From assembly GCA_029718625.1 (NCBI GenBank), contig CM056379.1, forward strand, positions 62,151,626 to 62,215,625: a stretch of 64,000 nucleotides of DNA. Direction: 5' to 3'. Origin of the DNA: Synaphobranchus kaupii (Eukaryota > Chordata > Actinopteri > Anguilliformes > Synaphobranchidae). A program made the translations under genes and the position numbers. The notes beneath the pieces were generated by a model, which was given only the letters and a program-made list of their open reading frames with translations, did no database searches and was not told where the DNA came from. Shown piece after piece: positions 21,600-33,969 of this stretch. How positions within the stretch are numbered: the first letter of the stretch is position 1; the number at the start of each line of letters is the position of its first letter.

Positions 21600-22797
21600 G
21601 ATCGCGTAAAAGCCTACTTTATTTAATCTTGTTTTGGCGCGTCATTCCTACTGCACTCCAGGAGAGGGCACCGATTCACCAAAAAGCAGATAGCAGCCAT
21701 CTGTGTTACAAAGTTAGCTAGGTAGGCTACTTGTATATTGCTCTTACAACAACATCATATTAACGGCTTTAGCTAATTATCGCGATCCAGTCCTTTTGTG
21801 CCTTTGACATAGTCTACAATCTAGGCTATATTAAAATATTGACTACACGTGTTCTAAGTTTTCTACTGGGAAATGGATAAAGTAGGCTACATCCCAGCAA
21901 TAAGAGATGCGCTGATGATGACTGTATACATCAATTAAAAATATTTGGTTTAATCCTACGGTTTTCTGTCTTGCAGCTTTGAGCATTTCCCCCCATTATG
22001 CTTCACTGATAAAGCCGTAAGTTATGTTAATTTCACTAATATGTTTTTTGTGATGACTGCTAATTTAAGAAACTTTTCCGCCTTCATTTAGCTTTTAGGT
22101 AGCCTATTAAAGCATGGCTATTGTCAGCAGTTGAACAATGAGTGGTTAATTAATTATGGATCGATATCCCTGGGCCATCGCTAAAAAAAACTACTTTGTG
22201 CACCCCTGTTCTGAAGGACAGAATGCTGCTTAGTTATACAAAAATATTTAAAATGAGGTAAAAAAAAAAAGTAAGACATATTTCTCGCCTCATTTTCATT
22301 CGTAGAAAGATTGCAGTCTCATTTATTGATTAAATAACTAAAAATGTAGCCTAGTTGTAAGCGATGTCCCTATGTTGCCGTCTCATCTGCCATAACGAAA
22401 TGGGATATCCAAGTCCGTTCTCGTCAATGTTGCCAGAAGCCTGAATGAATTCCCCTCCCCCAAAAAATTCTGAAAACCCCCCATCTTCAACTGACTCCCA
22501 TACAATTTTCTCACAATTCATCCCCCATTCTTCCTTTTAAAATCCACCATTGACTCATTTAGGGGTTAATATCCCCTATATTTAGGGGTTAATCCCCCAG
22601 TCTCGCAACTCTGTGTTGGGAGAGGGTGCATCCGATGCCTTCTTGGAACAGAACTTGGCCGTTAAATATTATGTCACACAAGTTCACAAGTCCGCAAGTA
22701 CAGACATTGAGAAACACCCCATGAGTTCACGGCAGAGACCAGGACCTGTGGATGAGGAAAAGGAAAATCAAGACTGATGTTGATTTCTGGGGTGGAT
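21600..22797. other. Unannotated AT-rich spacer
   Basis: No Harbinger terminus or coding exon could be found. The tandem aggggttaat at 22560-22595 is the only local repeat. Confidence 0.4.
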
Positions 22798-24118
22798 TAT
22801 GGTATGGCCGAACAGTTCAAAATTGTCTTTTATTGGTTGTTTAAATATCAATTTCCAATAAAAGCATTAATTTTAAAAGCATTTCATACATGATTTCACT
22901 GCATCAAATCATACATCACATTACATTTTAAAACACATTTGCAAGGGGGAATTCCCATTTCTTTAATTCTCCCAGTTAAAATACACACAACAGTCAAGAC
23001 GCCACAATAAATTACATTGCATACAAAAAAGCTCCAAAAGGAGAAAAGGGATTCCAAAGACAGTGTAATGCAAAGAAAAAAAAAGAAAAAAACATCATTC
23101 CCGGGTTGTCGGGCGGGCATAATGTTAATTTATGGCTTCTCTCTCTTCCTTTTGGATGGATGGGGGGGTGGACTAGATGATAATCAGTTCCTTCCAATGG
23201 TCCACCCCCCCATTTCTCTCTCGCCAGACGCTTGTTTTTGAAAAAGTCCACCATAACGCCGTCCTGGAGGAGGTTCTGTGTCCTCCTCCTGAGAGTGACC
23301 AGATCCACTGATGTTTTTTGGTAGACCTTGATGTTCCTCGCCTCCCACAGGACCTGCTTCACGGTTTTCACGATCCTCGACTGATGCTGGAGCTCAGTTG
23401 TTTTGCAGCCTCCTCAAGGACCATAGAGGACACTCTCTGCAGTCAGGGAGGACCTCGGCAGAAACCTGTTTTGGGAGACAGAGGAAACAACAAGGCCCAG
23501 ACCTGTCTGGCCACGGAGCACTCCCATTTAAGTACAAGCGGCACCTGGCCCTAACCGAACTGACTCGGAACATGTTTACCATCTGTTCGAACAGTTCAAA
23601 AGCCGACGCAAAGTAGACACCGTATATCCAGTTGCTCTGCGCTACCCAGTTTTTAAGCGATATATCCAGTTAACAAGACACTACATATCCAGTCATCCTG
23701 CGCCACCCAGTGGACATCTCCACATATCCAGTTCTTTTAAATAAATTGTATATTTAGCCTATATTTTTTGTTGTTTCATTTTTGCTGTCGTATTCCTACT
23801 AAAATATATTCCAAATTTGTTTTAAAAAATACCAGAAAACGCACTTTGAACTAGGCCTATTTCATTTTATGAATGTGATTAATTACACACTTATTTTATT
23901 TAAAACAGTAGTGTTTCCTCCTTCATGTCTGCATTCAGATCAGTTTCTGCTCACGTTCAATGACTGTTTCCCATATTCCTAAACGAAAAATCGGTTAAGT
24001 TCTTCCAAATATCGTTCTACGTCTTTGGAATTAGTGTCCAACTGGGCAGCGCGCGCTATCCAACTGGATTTGTGGTGTCTAGTTTGTGTCGGCTTTTGAA
24101 CTATTCGGCCTACCATAG
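22798..24118. mobile_element. Unclassified element with tatggtaggccgaa termini
   Basis: Bases 22798-22822 (tatggtatggccgaacagtt and caaaa) are the inverse of 24092-24118 with few differences. A second inner copy of the motif at 23588 (cgaacagttcaaaagccgac) is inverted against the same right end over about 45 bp (23588-23632 versus 24062-24107), so the outer left end and inner block are probably two ends of related copies. The phrase tatccagtt repeats four times at 23626-23735. The interior 23012-23560 shows minus-strand coding-like remains that were not identified. No certain target duplication was seen. Confidence 0.5.
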
Positions 24119-25618
24119 ATGATTGCATAAATAAGTAGCAGGGTCTGTAGAACCGGCTGGCGCAAGGAAGAACTGAGGGTGGTGTCGGAGCTCCTTTTGG
24201 GAGTTTTCTCCCCCAGACCTGTATGGAACGTGATTTCCCTTTGTGTGTGCTCTGCTCCAGTGCGTAGTGCTCCTAAGCTGTGGTTGTGTCCCTTCCTCCC
24301 GCAGAGTCCGCATGTTACAGTGTGACTGGGGCGAGTTTGAAGAGGGCTGCGGCAGGGAAGAAAGGGAACTGCGAGCCGGGGCCAGCTCAAGCAGCGGCAG
24401 CGCAGCATGTCTTTGCGAACCATTGTGTGTTTTGTGGGGGGGTGTTTTATTTGTGGTAGGTCCCCACCGGCATTGCGGCGTGACTGGGGCCTCCACAGTA
24501 AATTGCTTTGTGTTGTTTGTTGTGCATGAGGGGGAGCTCCCCTGGGGGAGCCCATATTTTGTGTGCAGAGTGCCTGCTAGTGTGTGCAACCGAGTCTCTT
24601 GTGGGGTGTGATCGTCACAGCGTGAAGGGTGTAGTGTGTGTGAGTGGGGGCATACTTACCTGCTGGGGTCCTGTACTGCCTGGCGGGATCCAGGAGGGCG
24701 TCCAGTGGGAGGGAGGAGAAGCAGACCCTACGAAGAAAAAGTCTAAACCGTTTTAGCTAATTAAGTGCATTGTACTTTCCTTTTAATCATGTGTTGGTGT
24801 GCCGTTTGGAGAGTGGTGGAAAACCTGTGAAAAAGGGGAAGAGAGATGGGTTAGTGTGTGAGCTCACGACCTGACACTCTCAGTCTCTTTGTCAGAAAAC
24901 CCAAAGAACGTCTGCTCGACTGCCTTTTCAGGACCATGGACAATACTCTGCCTCTCTAGCTCTTTCAGATTTACAGACTAAGGGCCAGATTCAGAGTTGA
25001 GATAAGCACACGCAAATGGGACTTACTCCCAAAATTCCACGTAGCTTAAGCTATTTGTGATTCAGACATTTGACTTATCCTGTTTTAAGCCTCTCTCCAG
25101 TAGATAGACGGCATTATGCACAGGGTGGAGATTTGATGAAAATGAGGCATGTCTGCAAGTTGTTCAAGATGCACGTATTCACTTAATCATTTTTTTCCAT
25201 GCAACTTTGTTTGGAAAAAAAGGTAGTTTATGTCTAGCGCCAGCAATAGATTATTATGAAAAATGCAGCATCTTTGGCATAAATGGATATTAGAATGAGT
25301 GCATGTTATTTGAACATAATATTGGTCATATTTTCCTTTGCATAGCTAACTTGAAATTATCAGAGAGCTGTCATAAAAAGAAAAATATGTAAAAGTAGGC
25401 TATGACTGACCATCTGGTATATCATACCAGACACCTATTAGATTGATTAATTGATAGACAGTGTCTGGATCATATTCGCTTTGACGGAGAGACGATTTGT
25501 GTCAGCACAGCTGAGTGCATCTTCCTACCTGCGTAACAAGAGCTGTTTTAACCGTCCCGCAAAAGGTAGTGTCGTTTTTAAGTGTACTAGCCGCAGTTTG
25601 CGTGATTTTAATTAGACC
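24119..25618. other. Unannotated spacer, GC-rich in its first 650 bases
   Basis: Bases 24120-24770 are G-rich on the plus strand and contain several splice-like signals, including cagcaggtaagtatg on the minus strand at 24647-24661, but no recognisable protein. From 24980 it is AT-rich. No element termini were identified. Confidence 0.4.
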
Positions 25619-25845
25619 TTGTTGAACGCTGATCATATTATTTGCATTGCCTTCCTACCATTTCTCCGCTCCTTTGACCTCACCCTCCAACCCTCCCCCC
25701 CCACCCACAAGGCTGGCAACCTCCTAGACCTGGTCTTCCAGAGGAACAGCCCCTGCTCTGATCTCACTGTTACCCCTCTGCATACCTCTGATCACCACTT
25801 AATTTCTTTCTCTCTTCCTCTTGTTCAACACCGTCCCCGTTGAAG
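25619..25845 (+). pseudogene. LINE endonuclease fragment (L2/Rex-like)
   Basis: The 74-codon frame contains FLRSFDLTLQPSPPTHKAGN, LLDLVFQRNSPCSDLTVTPL and HTSDHHLISFSLPL. This is the end of an APE-type endonuclease, with the conserved LDLV and SDH motifs. Nothing of the RT follows. It is an isolated scrap. Confidence 0.75.
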
Positions 25846-26209
25846 TTGAAGTATCGTCTGCTGTGTGATAAATGATAATAGGGCAATAATAATGAAGCAA
25901 GAACATGCGAACTACACAACAATAAAAAAGTTGAATCCCCTTCTAATGAAAAAACACTACTAAATTCTATTACAGCATGGCAAACATTAAAACATTAGTA
26001 CAAATCGAATTGCTTGCTTTCGGCAAAATTGGTTTACTCTGCTGCTCTCAATTACTAAATCTGTTAAAAACTCAAAAACAGTAGAAGTAGGCTAAAAACA
26101 CAGCTAGTTTGTGGCGTTCCTGCTTGCTCGCTCCTTCTCTCCCTCTCTCTATCTTTCTCTCTCACCCCGTTGTGCTGTGATTTGAGCCACCGCCTACGTA
26201 AATTGCGCA
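25846..26209. other. Unannotated spacer
   Basis: AT-rich with a pyrimidine run at 26120-26165. No feature supported. Confidence 0.4.
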
Positions 26210-28165
26210 GCCTTTTCTGGCGCAGCCTCTCTAGCCATGGCAGTGCAAACAGAGCTCTGCGTGTTCTCCAACGCATCCACCAAAGCCATCGGTGCTGTGG
26301 CGTACTTGAAGACGGACAAGCTCACATTGGATTCGTCATGGGGAAGTCAAAACTTGCACCTCAGTCTGAACCAACCATTCCAAGACTCTAGCTATGTGCA
26401 GCAGTCTTGGCCGTGGAAATGGCAGAACTAATTCAGGATGAACTAGACTTGAGGCTAGATTCCACTAAGTTCTACACTGACCACAAACGAAGCCAAATGC
26501 TTTTACATCTACGTCCACAATAGAGTTCAGCGTATTCGCCAACCCACAAGATCCGAACAATGGCACTACGTGCTCTCAGAGGATGATCCTGCTGACCACG
26601 CGTCAAGGTCAGTTCCTGTTTCACGCCTGGCACAAACAACATGGTTTACAGGACCCACCTTCCTGTTCTAAACCTTCCCACAAACCAGAACCAGTTCAGT
26701 CATTTGAATTAGTCGAACTAGACATGGCGATCCGGCCCCAAGTGAGAAGCTATGCCACGCAGCTCCAAGAGAAATGCCTCAGCACAGAACGCTTTCAAAG
26801 GTTCTCCAGCTTCAATACTCTTGTACGAGCCATAGCACTCCTAATTCATATTGCCAGGTCCCACAAGCCCTCCAACAGCATGGACAAGTGTAAAGGATGG
26901 CATAAGTGCGATCTGCCTCCCACTCCAGATGAACTATCCCAAGCAAAGGAAGTCATCATCAGAGCTGCTCAGAAGAGAGCATTCACTAAGGAATTTGAAG
27001 CCTTGGAAACAAACAAGCAAGTTCCTCTAAACAGCAGCCTTCATCGCCTCAGTCCAATCTTGCAGAACAACCTCATCTGCCTCGGAGGCTGACTGAAAAA
27101 CGCTAACCTGGACATTAGAGAAAATAACTCAATAATCCTCCCAAAAGATAACATTTCCTTGTTACTTGTCAGATACCACCATTCCCAGGTAAAACATCAG
27201 GGCCATGTTAACGGGTGGTGCTATCAGAGGACTTTGGCTCTTGGGAGGGAAAAGGCTTATCAACTCAGTCCTACACAAATGTGTAACCTGTCATAGACTC
27301 CGAGGAAAAAGGCAAGAACAGTGCATGGCAGACTTGCCACCAGAACACCTCGAAACCTGCCCTCCCTTCACATACGTGGGGTTGGATGTCTTCGGACCTT
27401 GGTCCATCCCCACCAGACGGACAAGAGGAGGACAAGCTGAGAGCAAGCGGTGGGCCATAATGTTCTGCTGTATGAGCTCCAGAGCCATGCACATTGAGGT
27501 CATCGACTCAATGGACACTTCAAGCTGCATCAATGCTCTAAGGTGCTTCTTTGCAATAAGAGGACCTGCTAAACAACTAAGATCTGATTGCGGCACAAAC
27601 TTCATAGGGGCCTGCAAGGAACTTGGAATGAGCAAAGACCAATCAGACGCCACTGTGCAGAGGTACCTAAACCAACAAGGGTGCTCCTGGGAATTCAAAC
27701 CCCCACACGCCTCGCACATGGGTGGTTCTTGGGAATGCATGATAGGGATGGCCTGAAAAATTCTAGACTCAATGCTTCTTGAACAGTACACTCGCTTAAC
27801 ACATGAAGTCTTGACAATGGCAGAATTGGCTAATGGCAGAAGTGACAGCAATCATAAATGTGAGGCCGCTAATCCCAGTTTCAAATGACCCTGAGGATCC
27901 ATTCATTCTGTCACCATCAATGCTCCTAACCCAGAAAGTTGGAGTCCCAGCTCCATCAGGAGACTTTACAGACAAAGACCTCCTCACTAAGCAGTGGAGA
28001 CAAGTACAAACTCTTCCCCTCAAATTCTGGAACCATTGGCGTCAAGATTACTTGCCTACCTTGCAACGCCGGAAGAAATGGACTGCCAAAAGATCAAGGA
28101 CATTCAAAGACTTTCCTCAGACCAGTCTCAGAAGTCGTCTTACTTCTAAGTAACTTAACTGACTT
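26210..28165 (+). pseudogene. BEL/Pao retrotransposon, RNase H to integrase, broken
   Basis: The piece starts inside RNase H: ELCVFSNASTKAIGAVAYLK, where the family has the catalytic aspartate in FSDAS and this copy has asparagine. A frameshift leads to HIGFVMGKSKLAPQSE. After a linker comes the Pao-specific region (FQRFSSFNTLVRAIALLIHI). Then the integrase: VLHKCVTCHRLRGK zinc part, FTYVGLDVFGPW with the first aspartate, LRSDCGTNFIGA with the second and HMGGSWE with the glutamate. Stops at 27090 and 27756 and a frameshift near 27830 interrupt it. The end, FWNHWRQDYLPTLQ, is typical of BEL/Pao. The gag, protease and RT are missing. Confidence 0.9.
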
Positions 28166-28233
28166 CTGTTCAGAGACCCGTTTAGTTCATAGGTTGGTCG
28201 AGTAGTGACCTCACAGAGGCCAGGCGGGGAGTG

Positions 28234-28351
28234 TGTTGCCTTTAAGGCATAATGTTGGATGAACTTTTATTTTGATAAGTGTTTGTCATGCTTAAGGAGG
28301 TCAAAGATCTCTTCCTGTTAGTCATTCGAGGAAGCCAGCTGAATCTGTCAT
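28234..28351 (+). repeat. Start of the BEL/Pao 3' LTR
   Basis: A purine tract (ggcggggagtg) just after the integrase is followed by TGTTGCCTTTAAGGC, the expected LTR start. Only about 118 bp are present before the large palindromic unit begins. The remainder may continue beyond 39253. Confidence 0.6.
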
Positions 28352-29954
28352 ACAGAACCATAGAAATATATATTAACTAGAAAGGAAACGTGGTCACGTG
28401 GTTCCATTCAGCCCTATTCAATTTGGGTTCTTCCGCAATGGCACCGCCGCAAGATGGCTGCCATGGCCCGGAAATAGTATTATTATGAGCTCTGCCATGT
28501 ATTTCCAATGGTGCGTTGTGAAAGTCAACATAGTGGCCCTAGCGCAATCTAGGTATCAAAAGTTCACAATATTGTAGTCAATAGAAGCAGGCAATCACAT
28601 TTAACATTTTTCCTGGGTTCAAATTTTTTTTAGCCTACACAGAAAAAAGAGAGCCATGATTTAAAAATACTCATCGGTGAGTGTTTAGTAAGCGCACTGA
28701 ACTGTGATTGGTTAAGAACATGGTCACGTGGTAATTTTAGTTACGTCACAGGGCAATCACGTGAGGAGGCCTATTGGCATTTTCGCCTCAAATCCATTCT
28801 CTCAACCTCTATTGAACTCTATGGTTAGCTGACTTGCTATGAGCATTCAGCTAACTGCATCCGTTGCTGTAGCTATGAAGTTCGCTTACCAGCTATCTTG
28901 TGCATAATAATGAAATGGTTTTCAAATGCTTTCGCGTGTGTAATATTTCTAAGGTCATACTTCATATCTCAAGATGAGTGTTGTTAGATTACACTAATTA
29001 GTAACACACCCATGATGCCATGAATATGTTAGTGTTGAAGTCTGAAAAGCCGCCCGGATAGCAAGACGCTAACGGTAGCGGGTCAACATCGGGTTGGCTA
29101 CAGAAATGTTGTCCGGCTCCCGGCGTATTATGCTTGTTAATAACGCTAGTTAACAAGGCAGTTATTAAAGATTTTTAGTAACTATTCGTGGCTCGTTTAT
29201 CTGGATTTGCAGTTTTGCTCACGTTAGGCTGAGGTATTTCAACAAGATATCCGTGGCCTATAGCGTAGCCATTAATCTGTCTAACGTTACGATAACACTA
29301 CAAGATCACCATAGTTCATTCTAACAATAACAGACATTCCTGAGAGGCTATACCTGGAAAAATAGGCGACAAGTTTCACTGTGGTCGCGATTTCTAATTA
29401 TTTAGGCTACAGTTACATGGCTACACCACACTATTAGCTAGCCGCGCAAGGCTGGTTTACGGAAATCTTTGAGTCAGGGACCGGTCCGGATGTAATGTAA
29501 TGTTACCGCTGGAGCTAGGCTACTGCCTAGCCATACCACAGACTAACGTTACGGATTAAACAAAATAAACAAGCAGATGCAATAATCGTTATTTAATTAT
29601 GTGAACGTAATCGTATCATAGACCTATTTAAGATTGTATCTATGTATTTATTGTTTTGCTTTTCACATAATACTATAATAATCACGACATCCACTCTACG
29701 GTTAGAGTGGATCTGGGGTAGGCGCTGGACCCAGGAAAGCGGGCTGGAAAGAACTTTGTTTTAATATAAGGGTAAGGTTGGTGGATCCAACATGTCATTA
29801 GCTGGTTATATTTTTCGAAATAGCCTATTTTGTGTAACCGCGTGACACAGTAGGCTATGCGGTAAATGTTTGCGAAGAACAGCGAGTGCTCCGTTGTCTA
29901 TAGCCCATCTAGGCTATAGAACATGGTAGCTTTACATAACATTACATTAAGTTA

Positions 29955-30075
29955 TTGTGGCTGCGTTTACTATTATGTTGCTTTTGTATGTCGATTTACA
30001 CGTGTGCATCCTCTCATCGCTCAAAAGAAATCAACCGGATTGAGGAACTGAAGTTGCGCATCAAAACCAGATACG
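29955..30075 (+). CDS. Exon-like segment kept in both arms (left copy)
   Basis: The frame ends SSHRSKEINRIEELKLRIKT, then RYG, and runs into a donor, atacg followed by gtaatg, at 30076. The right arm holds the reverse complement at 34975-35075, where the same frame reads SHRSKEIKRFKELKLSIKAK and then a stop. Differences between the arms keep the frame over this stretch. The short, basic helical peptide is not recognised. The true exon start is unknown because the upstream acceptor was not fixed; the ATG at 29955 is only the first in frame. Confidence 0.4.
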
Positions 30076-30372
30076 GTAATGCACTTTTAACAGCGCATAA
30101 ACGAAGTGTCTTTGCTTACAGACACCCCTGGATGAGTTTTGCTAGTAGGCTACCACTTAGAGCCCACATAAACGTGTACATTTTTCCTTAATGTGACCTT
30201 GTCATTTTAATGTGTCTTGTCAGGGTTTGTCTTGTGGATGTGCGTATTATCCTGTGTTCTCACGTTCAGCCTGCACCTTGATGTGGCTTTAAACTGAGAC
30301 AGGCTGCTGAACTTTGCTGTGTCCTATAACAAACTCCTAACGTCTCTACGTTTTTTCCCCCTTATCGTCCAG

Positions 30373-30434
30373 GACAACGTTGGAGACGGTGATTAAACTT
30401 GCTGTGAATGAAACGCAGCATATCGAAGAATAAA
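30373..30434 (+). CDS. Possible terminal exon with polyadenylation signal
   Basis: A pyrimidine-rich tract (ttttttcccccttatcgtccag) ends at 30372. Joining the preceding exon-like segment to this one would add the residues QRWRR and end at a stop codon at 30390-30392. AATAAA lies at 30429-30434, 37 bases on. No equivalent was found in the right arm. The model fits splice rules but has no homology support. Confidence 0.35.
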
Positions 30435-33189
30435 AATGTTTCCCTTATTCATGATTCATAATTTTGAATGGTGTACATTTGATTATTTAGTCTTTACAAA
30501 TGAAAAAAAAATTAGCAATTTCACCTTATACCACTGTATGACATATGCAAACAATGAACCCTTCAATAAAAAAACAAGTTTTATAATTAATTGAAACTTT
30601 TTATTACTGTTTCCCCAAAATGTACATACTCAGCTACATCCAGCGTGGGGAGAAATAGCTACGCAAAGAAGGCCATGGATTGGCATGGCTGGAGAGGACA
30701 AGATGTGCGGGGGCGGGGGTGTTTGTAGGGAAGATAAGGGACAGGGGTGAGGAAGAGCAGAGGGCGTTGGGTGAACAATGTCATGGCTACAAATTTAATT
30801 TAAAAATAATCACATAAATTTTGAAAACCTGACTTAGTTCATTAAAAAAAAACCTGTTCCGTTAAAAGCCAAATCCAGGATTGGAGAAATTGCCAGAATT
30901 GGGCAGGGAAAACCCGTAAAGGCAGCGTCTCCTCCCCAGAATTCAGTATTTAAGGGACTGTAAAATAGCATTTAGAAAAATATAATTTCCCCTAGGGGTG
31001 AAATGAACTCCATCACAAAGAAATAAGTCAGTATTTCCAAAAATGTATGTGAGGATGTTTAATAAATTTACCACACAATAGCGCAATGGTCTTAGCCTTT
31101 AGGTTAAGGTACACTTTGTTATGTTAACAGGTGAAAAATCAACCCGGTCTCACGCTTTTTCATGCTCATAGTCACGACAATTAATCTATTGAATCGTCAC
31201 CCGGAGCACGATTGTCCGACTTTTATCGTGCTACACAGAACGAAATTTAAACCCATGCATTTTCAATGCTAGCATTTCTCAGACTGTTTTCGTGCTACAT
31301 AGAACGAAATTTAGAGGTGTTACTGTGGGCTTGGCTACTATGCTACTTTCCGGTTGTTAGCTAGCTAGCCGGCTAATGAATTTTGTTTACCAGACTGACT
31401 TTTGAGTAGATAGCTACTGGTTGATGGCGATAACCGCTAAATATGTTAATAGGGACACAAAAAACATGTGGAAAGGTTTATTCAGTCACAAAAAAAGCAA
31501 ACAGTTTATGTCGGATATGGTCAAAATCCCACAATCTCAATTCATTTTAATACTGTCCCCTACATGGGGCGACCCAGATTAGCTAGCCGTATATTTATTA
31601 TCCGAACCCTAACCCTAAACGGACTACAGACGGCGCCATCTTTTCACAGGCCATCATTACGTAGAGCTCTCTGGTTTTTGGGGAATTGTAGTTCTAAACT
31701 ATTAGTACCAATAACGAAAAAAATACTAATCCTATTGACCTGGGGCTTAAAATGTATGTTCAATATAGCATCAGTTAAGATCCCAATTAATCATATAATT
31801 GAATCATCAAAGTATCAAATGATTAAGCATCAAACGTTTTATTCAGGCCCTTCTGTTAGAGCTTGAAGGCTGGCTCTGACATTATTTATGAAAGACTAGT
31901 TAGTTAATCATCCTGTTAAATATCTACCCGATATGTCCATTGGTTCCAGAATTAGAAGCATTTGAAGTTTGGCCAGTTTTGCCCTTCTAGGGGGCGCTAC
32001 TGAGTCCCCTGGGGTGTCAGGGCAAAATAATTGACAAACGTTATTCTCCAGGTCAAGGCCTTTCCAAAAACGTCTTTAGTTTTGTCCTACGACAAAGTTT
32101 AATTTTCACCTCTGTCTGGTTAGAGCCTCTTTGAGGTGTAGTTTCTGAGACCCTTTGAGACTCCAGCCTGGATAAAATCAAGTCTTTTGATTTTTTTGCT
32201 TATTTGGTGGAAAAAATCCTTCAAGGTATTGATGTTTTTCCTAATCACAGTCATATGTTTGGATTTGCACTAGTGTAGACCTTATTGTACCTACCAAATA
32301 CATCTGGATTGTTGTCATATGAGGGTTAGGGTTAGATAACATGCTGTTTTTGAAGCGCTTTAGCCCCTCCCCCAAACCTCCTGAATAGTCCTACATGGTC
32401 AGGATTATATAATGTTGTAGCTTCAATATCCCTCTGTTTACGGATGAAGTTTCCTACATATATCTCTGAAGATGACACTGTTATGAACTTGTAGGTGGCA
32501 GTCTCCACAGCTGATTTGTGGCTTATCCTTACCATGGGTGATGAGTTGATAATCAGATGGACTAGTTCTGATACCCGTTGGAGCACACAATCACTAATTG
32601 GCCATTTAGTCGGCCCTATACCTAATTAATGCGTGCGTGCGTGTGTGTGTGTGGGTACATTGCGTGCCATCTGCTGGCTGCTGTGCACCAGACATGCAGA
32701 GATACAGAGGTTTTCTCTTTTATGTGTTAGGTATAATTTTTTACGTCAAAAATTATAATAGCTATATAATTCGTACACCTAGTAGTCCGTGAGCCAGTAG
32801 GGTTGGTCGGTACCAGTTGAGGGGAATAATGCTCTTGTGATTTTTGGCAAGGTATACATCTGTTATAAAATATGTGATAGCATTGTTGTTACTGCATACC
32901 AGTTTTGCCAAACCTGAATCATAGCGCGGAGCTTTCAAAACCATAACAGCGCAGAAACCCTGGGGGAAAAAATTAAATATTTTCACGGTAAGAAATCTTT
33001 TTTTGACAACGTTAGGTTAGCCTGCTTGTCTTCTTCGTCGTCCTGCTTGAGCTAAATTAGCATTAACCACAAATATGCTTTGCTGTTAGGTCTGTTTATT
33101 TTCCTGCATCACCCTTGTCATAGTAACTTGTTGAACTGAACCAACCAGGAAAAAATGTATTCACTCACCACATAACGTAGGCTACACAT
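30435..33189. other. Left-arm-only segment
   Basis: No counterpart in the right arm. It contains a familiar fish repeat at 31135-31350 with two close copies of cgtgctacacagaacgaaat, a (GT)n run at 32630-32652 and otherwise no gene. Poly-A or gggcgc-type short motifs at 31980-32010 are not diagnostic. Confidence 0.45.
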
Positions 33190-33246
33190 ACAGCGTAGCT
33201 ATATATAGGATGTCTATGAACATAGACACAGGCTATATAACATACA

Positions 33247-33266
33247 TTATATATATATATATATAC
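33247..33266. repeat. (AT)n microsatellite
   Basis: Pure AT run of about ten units. Confidence 0.85.
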
Positions 33267-33619
33267 CGTTTATGCGGTCTAAAGTGCAGTAGTCTATAAC
33301 GTTGATATTGGAAGGTTATCGTAATAACGTTAGCTATGTCCATTGCAGTTTCGAGGGGGTTACGTTAAGATTAGCCAAATGTGTTCTAAAGTATAACTAA
33401 CGTTATGCTATACCTGGCTTATTTTCTTTTAAATGTGCATCGAGCTACTATTGGTGTATTATCAACAGGCTTTTGTGATAGCATGTGCTTTCTAGGCCTC
33501 TGGCTGCTACTGCGAGCTAACTTAGCTAACGGTAGCTAACAAAGTTACCTTTCATTTAGCTTTTTTATTCGGTAGCATAACTTTGCAGTCGTCGCTATAC
33601 ATGTATATGGTCGCTAACT

Positions 33620-33930
33620 AGAGTTACAACGGCAGCCATTACTCTGTGAAAAGGGAGAAAATGATCACCTTCACGTGACAGGTCACGTTGGCCAATCAGA
33701 GAAAAAACTTTGGGCCGTGGAAACGGTGCCGTTTTGAGAAGGCTTCTGCCTTTCTAGTTAATATATAGTTCTATGTACAGAACTATATAAGAACTAGAAA
33801 GGCAACTGCCTTCTCAAAACGGCACCTTTTCCATGGCCCAAAGTTTTTTCTCTGATTGGCTAACGTGACATGTCACATGAAGGTGGTCAATTCGTCCCTT
33901 TTGCAGAGAGTAATGGCTGCCGCTGCAAAT
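33620..33930. repeat. Central palindrome of the inverted duplication
   Basis: About 155 bases on each side of 33776-33777 are near-complementary with almost no loop. Examples are tttgagaaggcttctgcc against ggcaactgccttctcaaa, and ggccaatcagagaaaaaact against agttttttctctgattggct. The centre reads tgtaca. Such a structure can extrude as a hairpin or cruciform. Confidence 0.9.
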
Positions 33931-33969
33931 CTAGAACCATGACCAGAGCCACCACGAAGTAGGTTTTGT

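Noticed and set aside
24647..24690. gcatacttacctgctgggg resembling the 5' end of U1 snRNA
   Set aside because: Only about 12 bases agree; the following U1 stem-loops are absent. It is equally a splice-donor consensus on the opposite strand.
31606..31617. ccctaaccctaa telomere-like string
   Set aside because: Only two units; too short to indicate an interstitial telomere.
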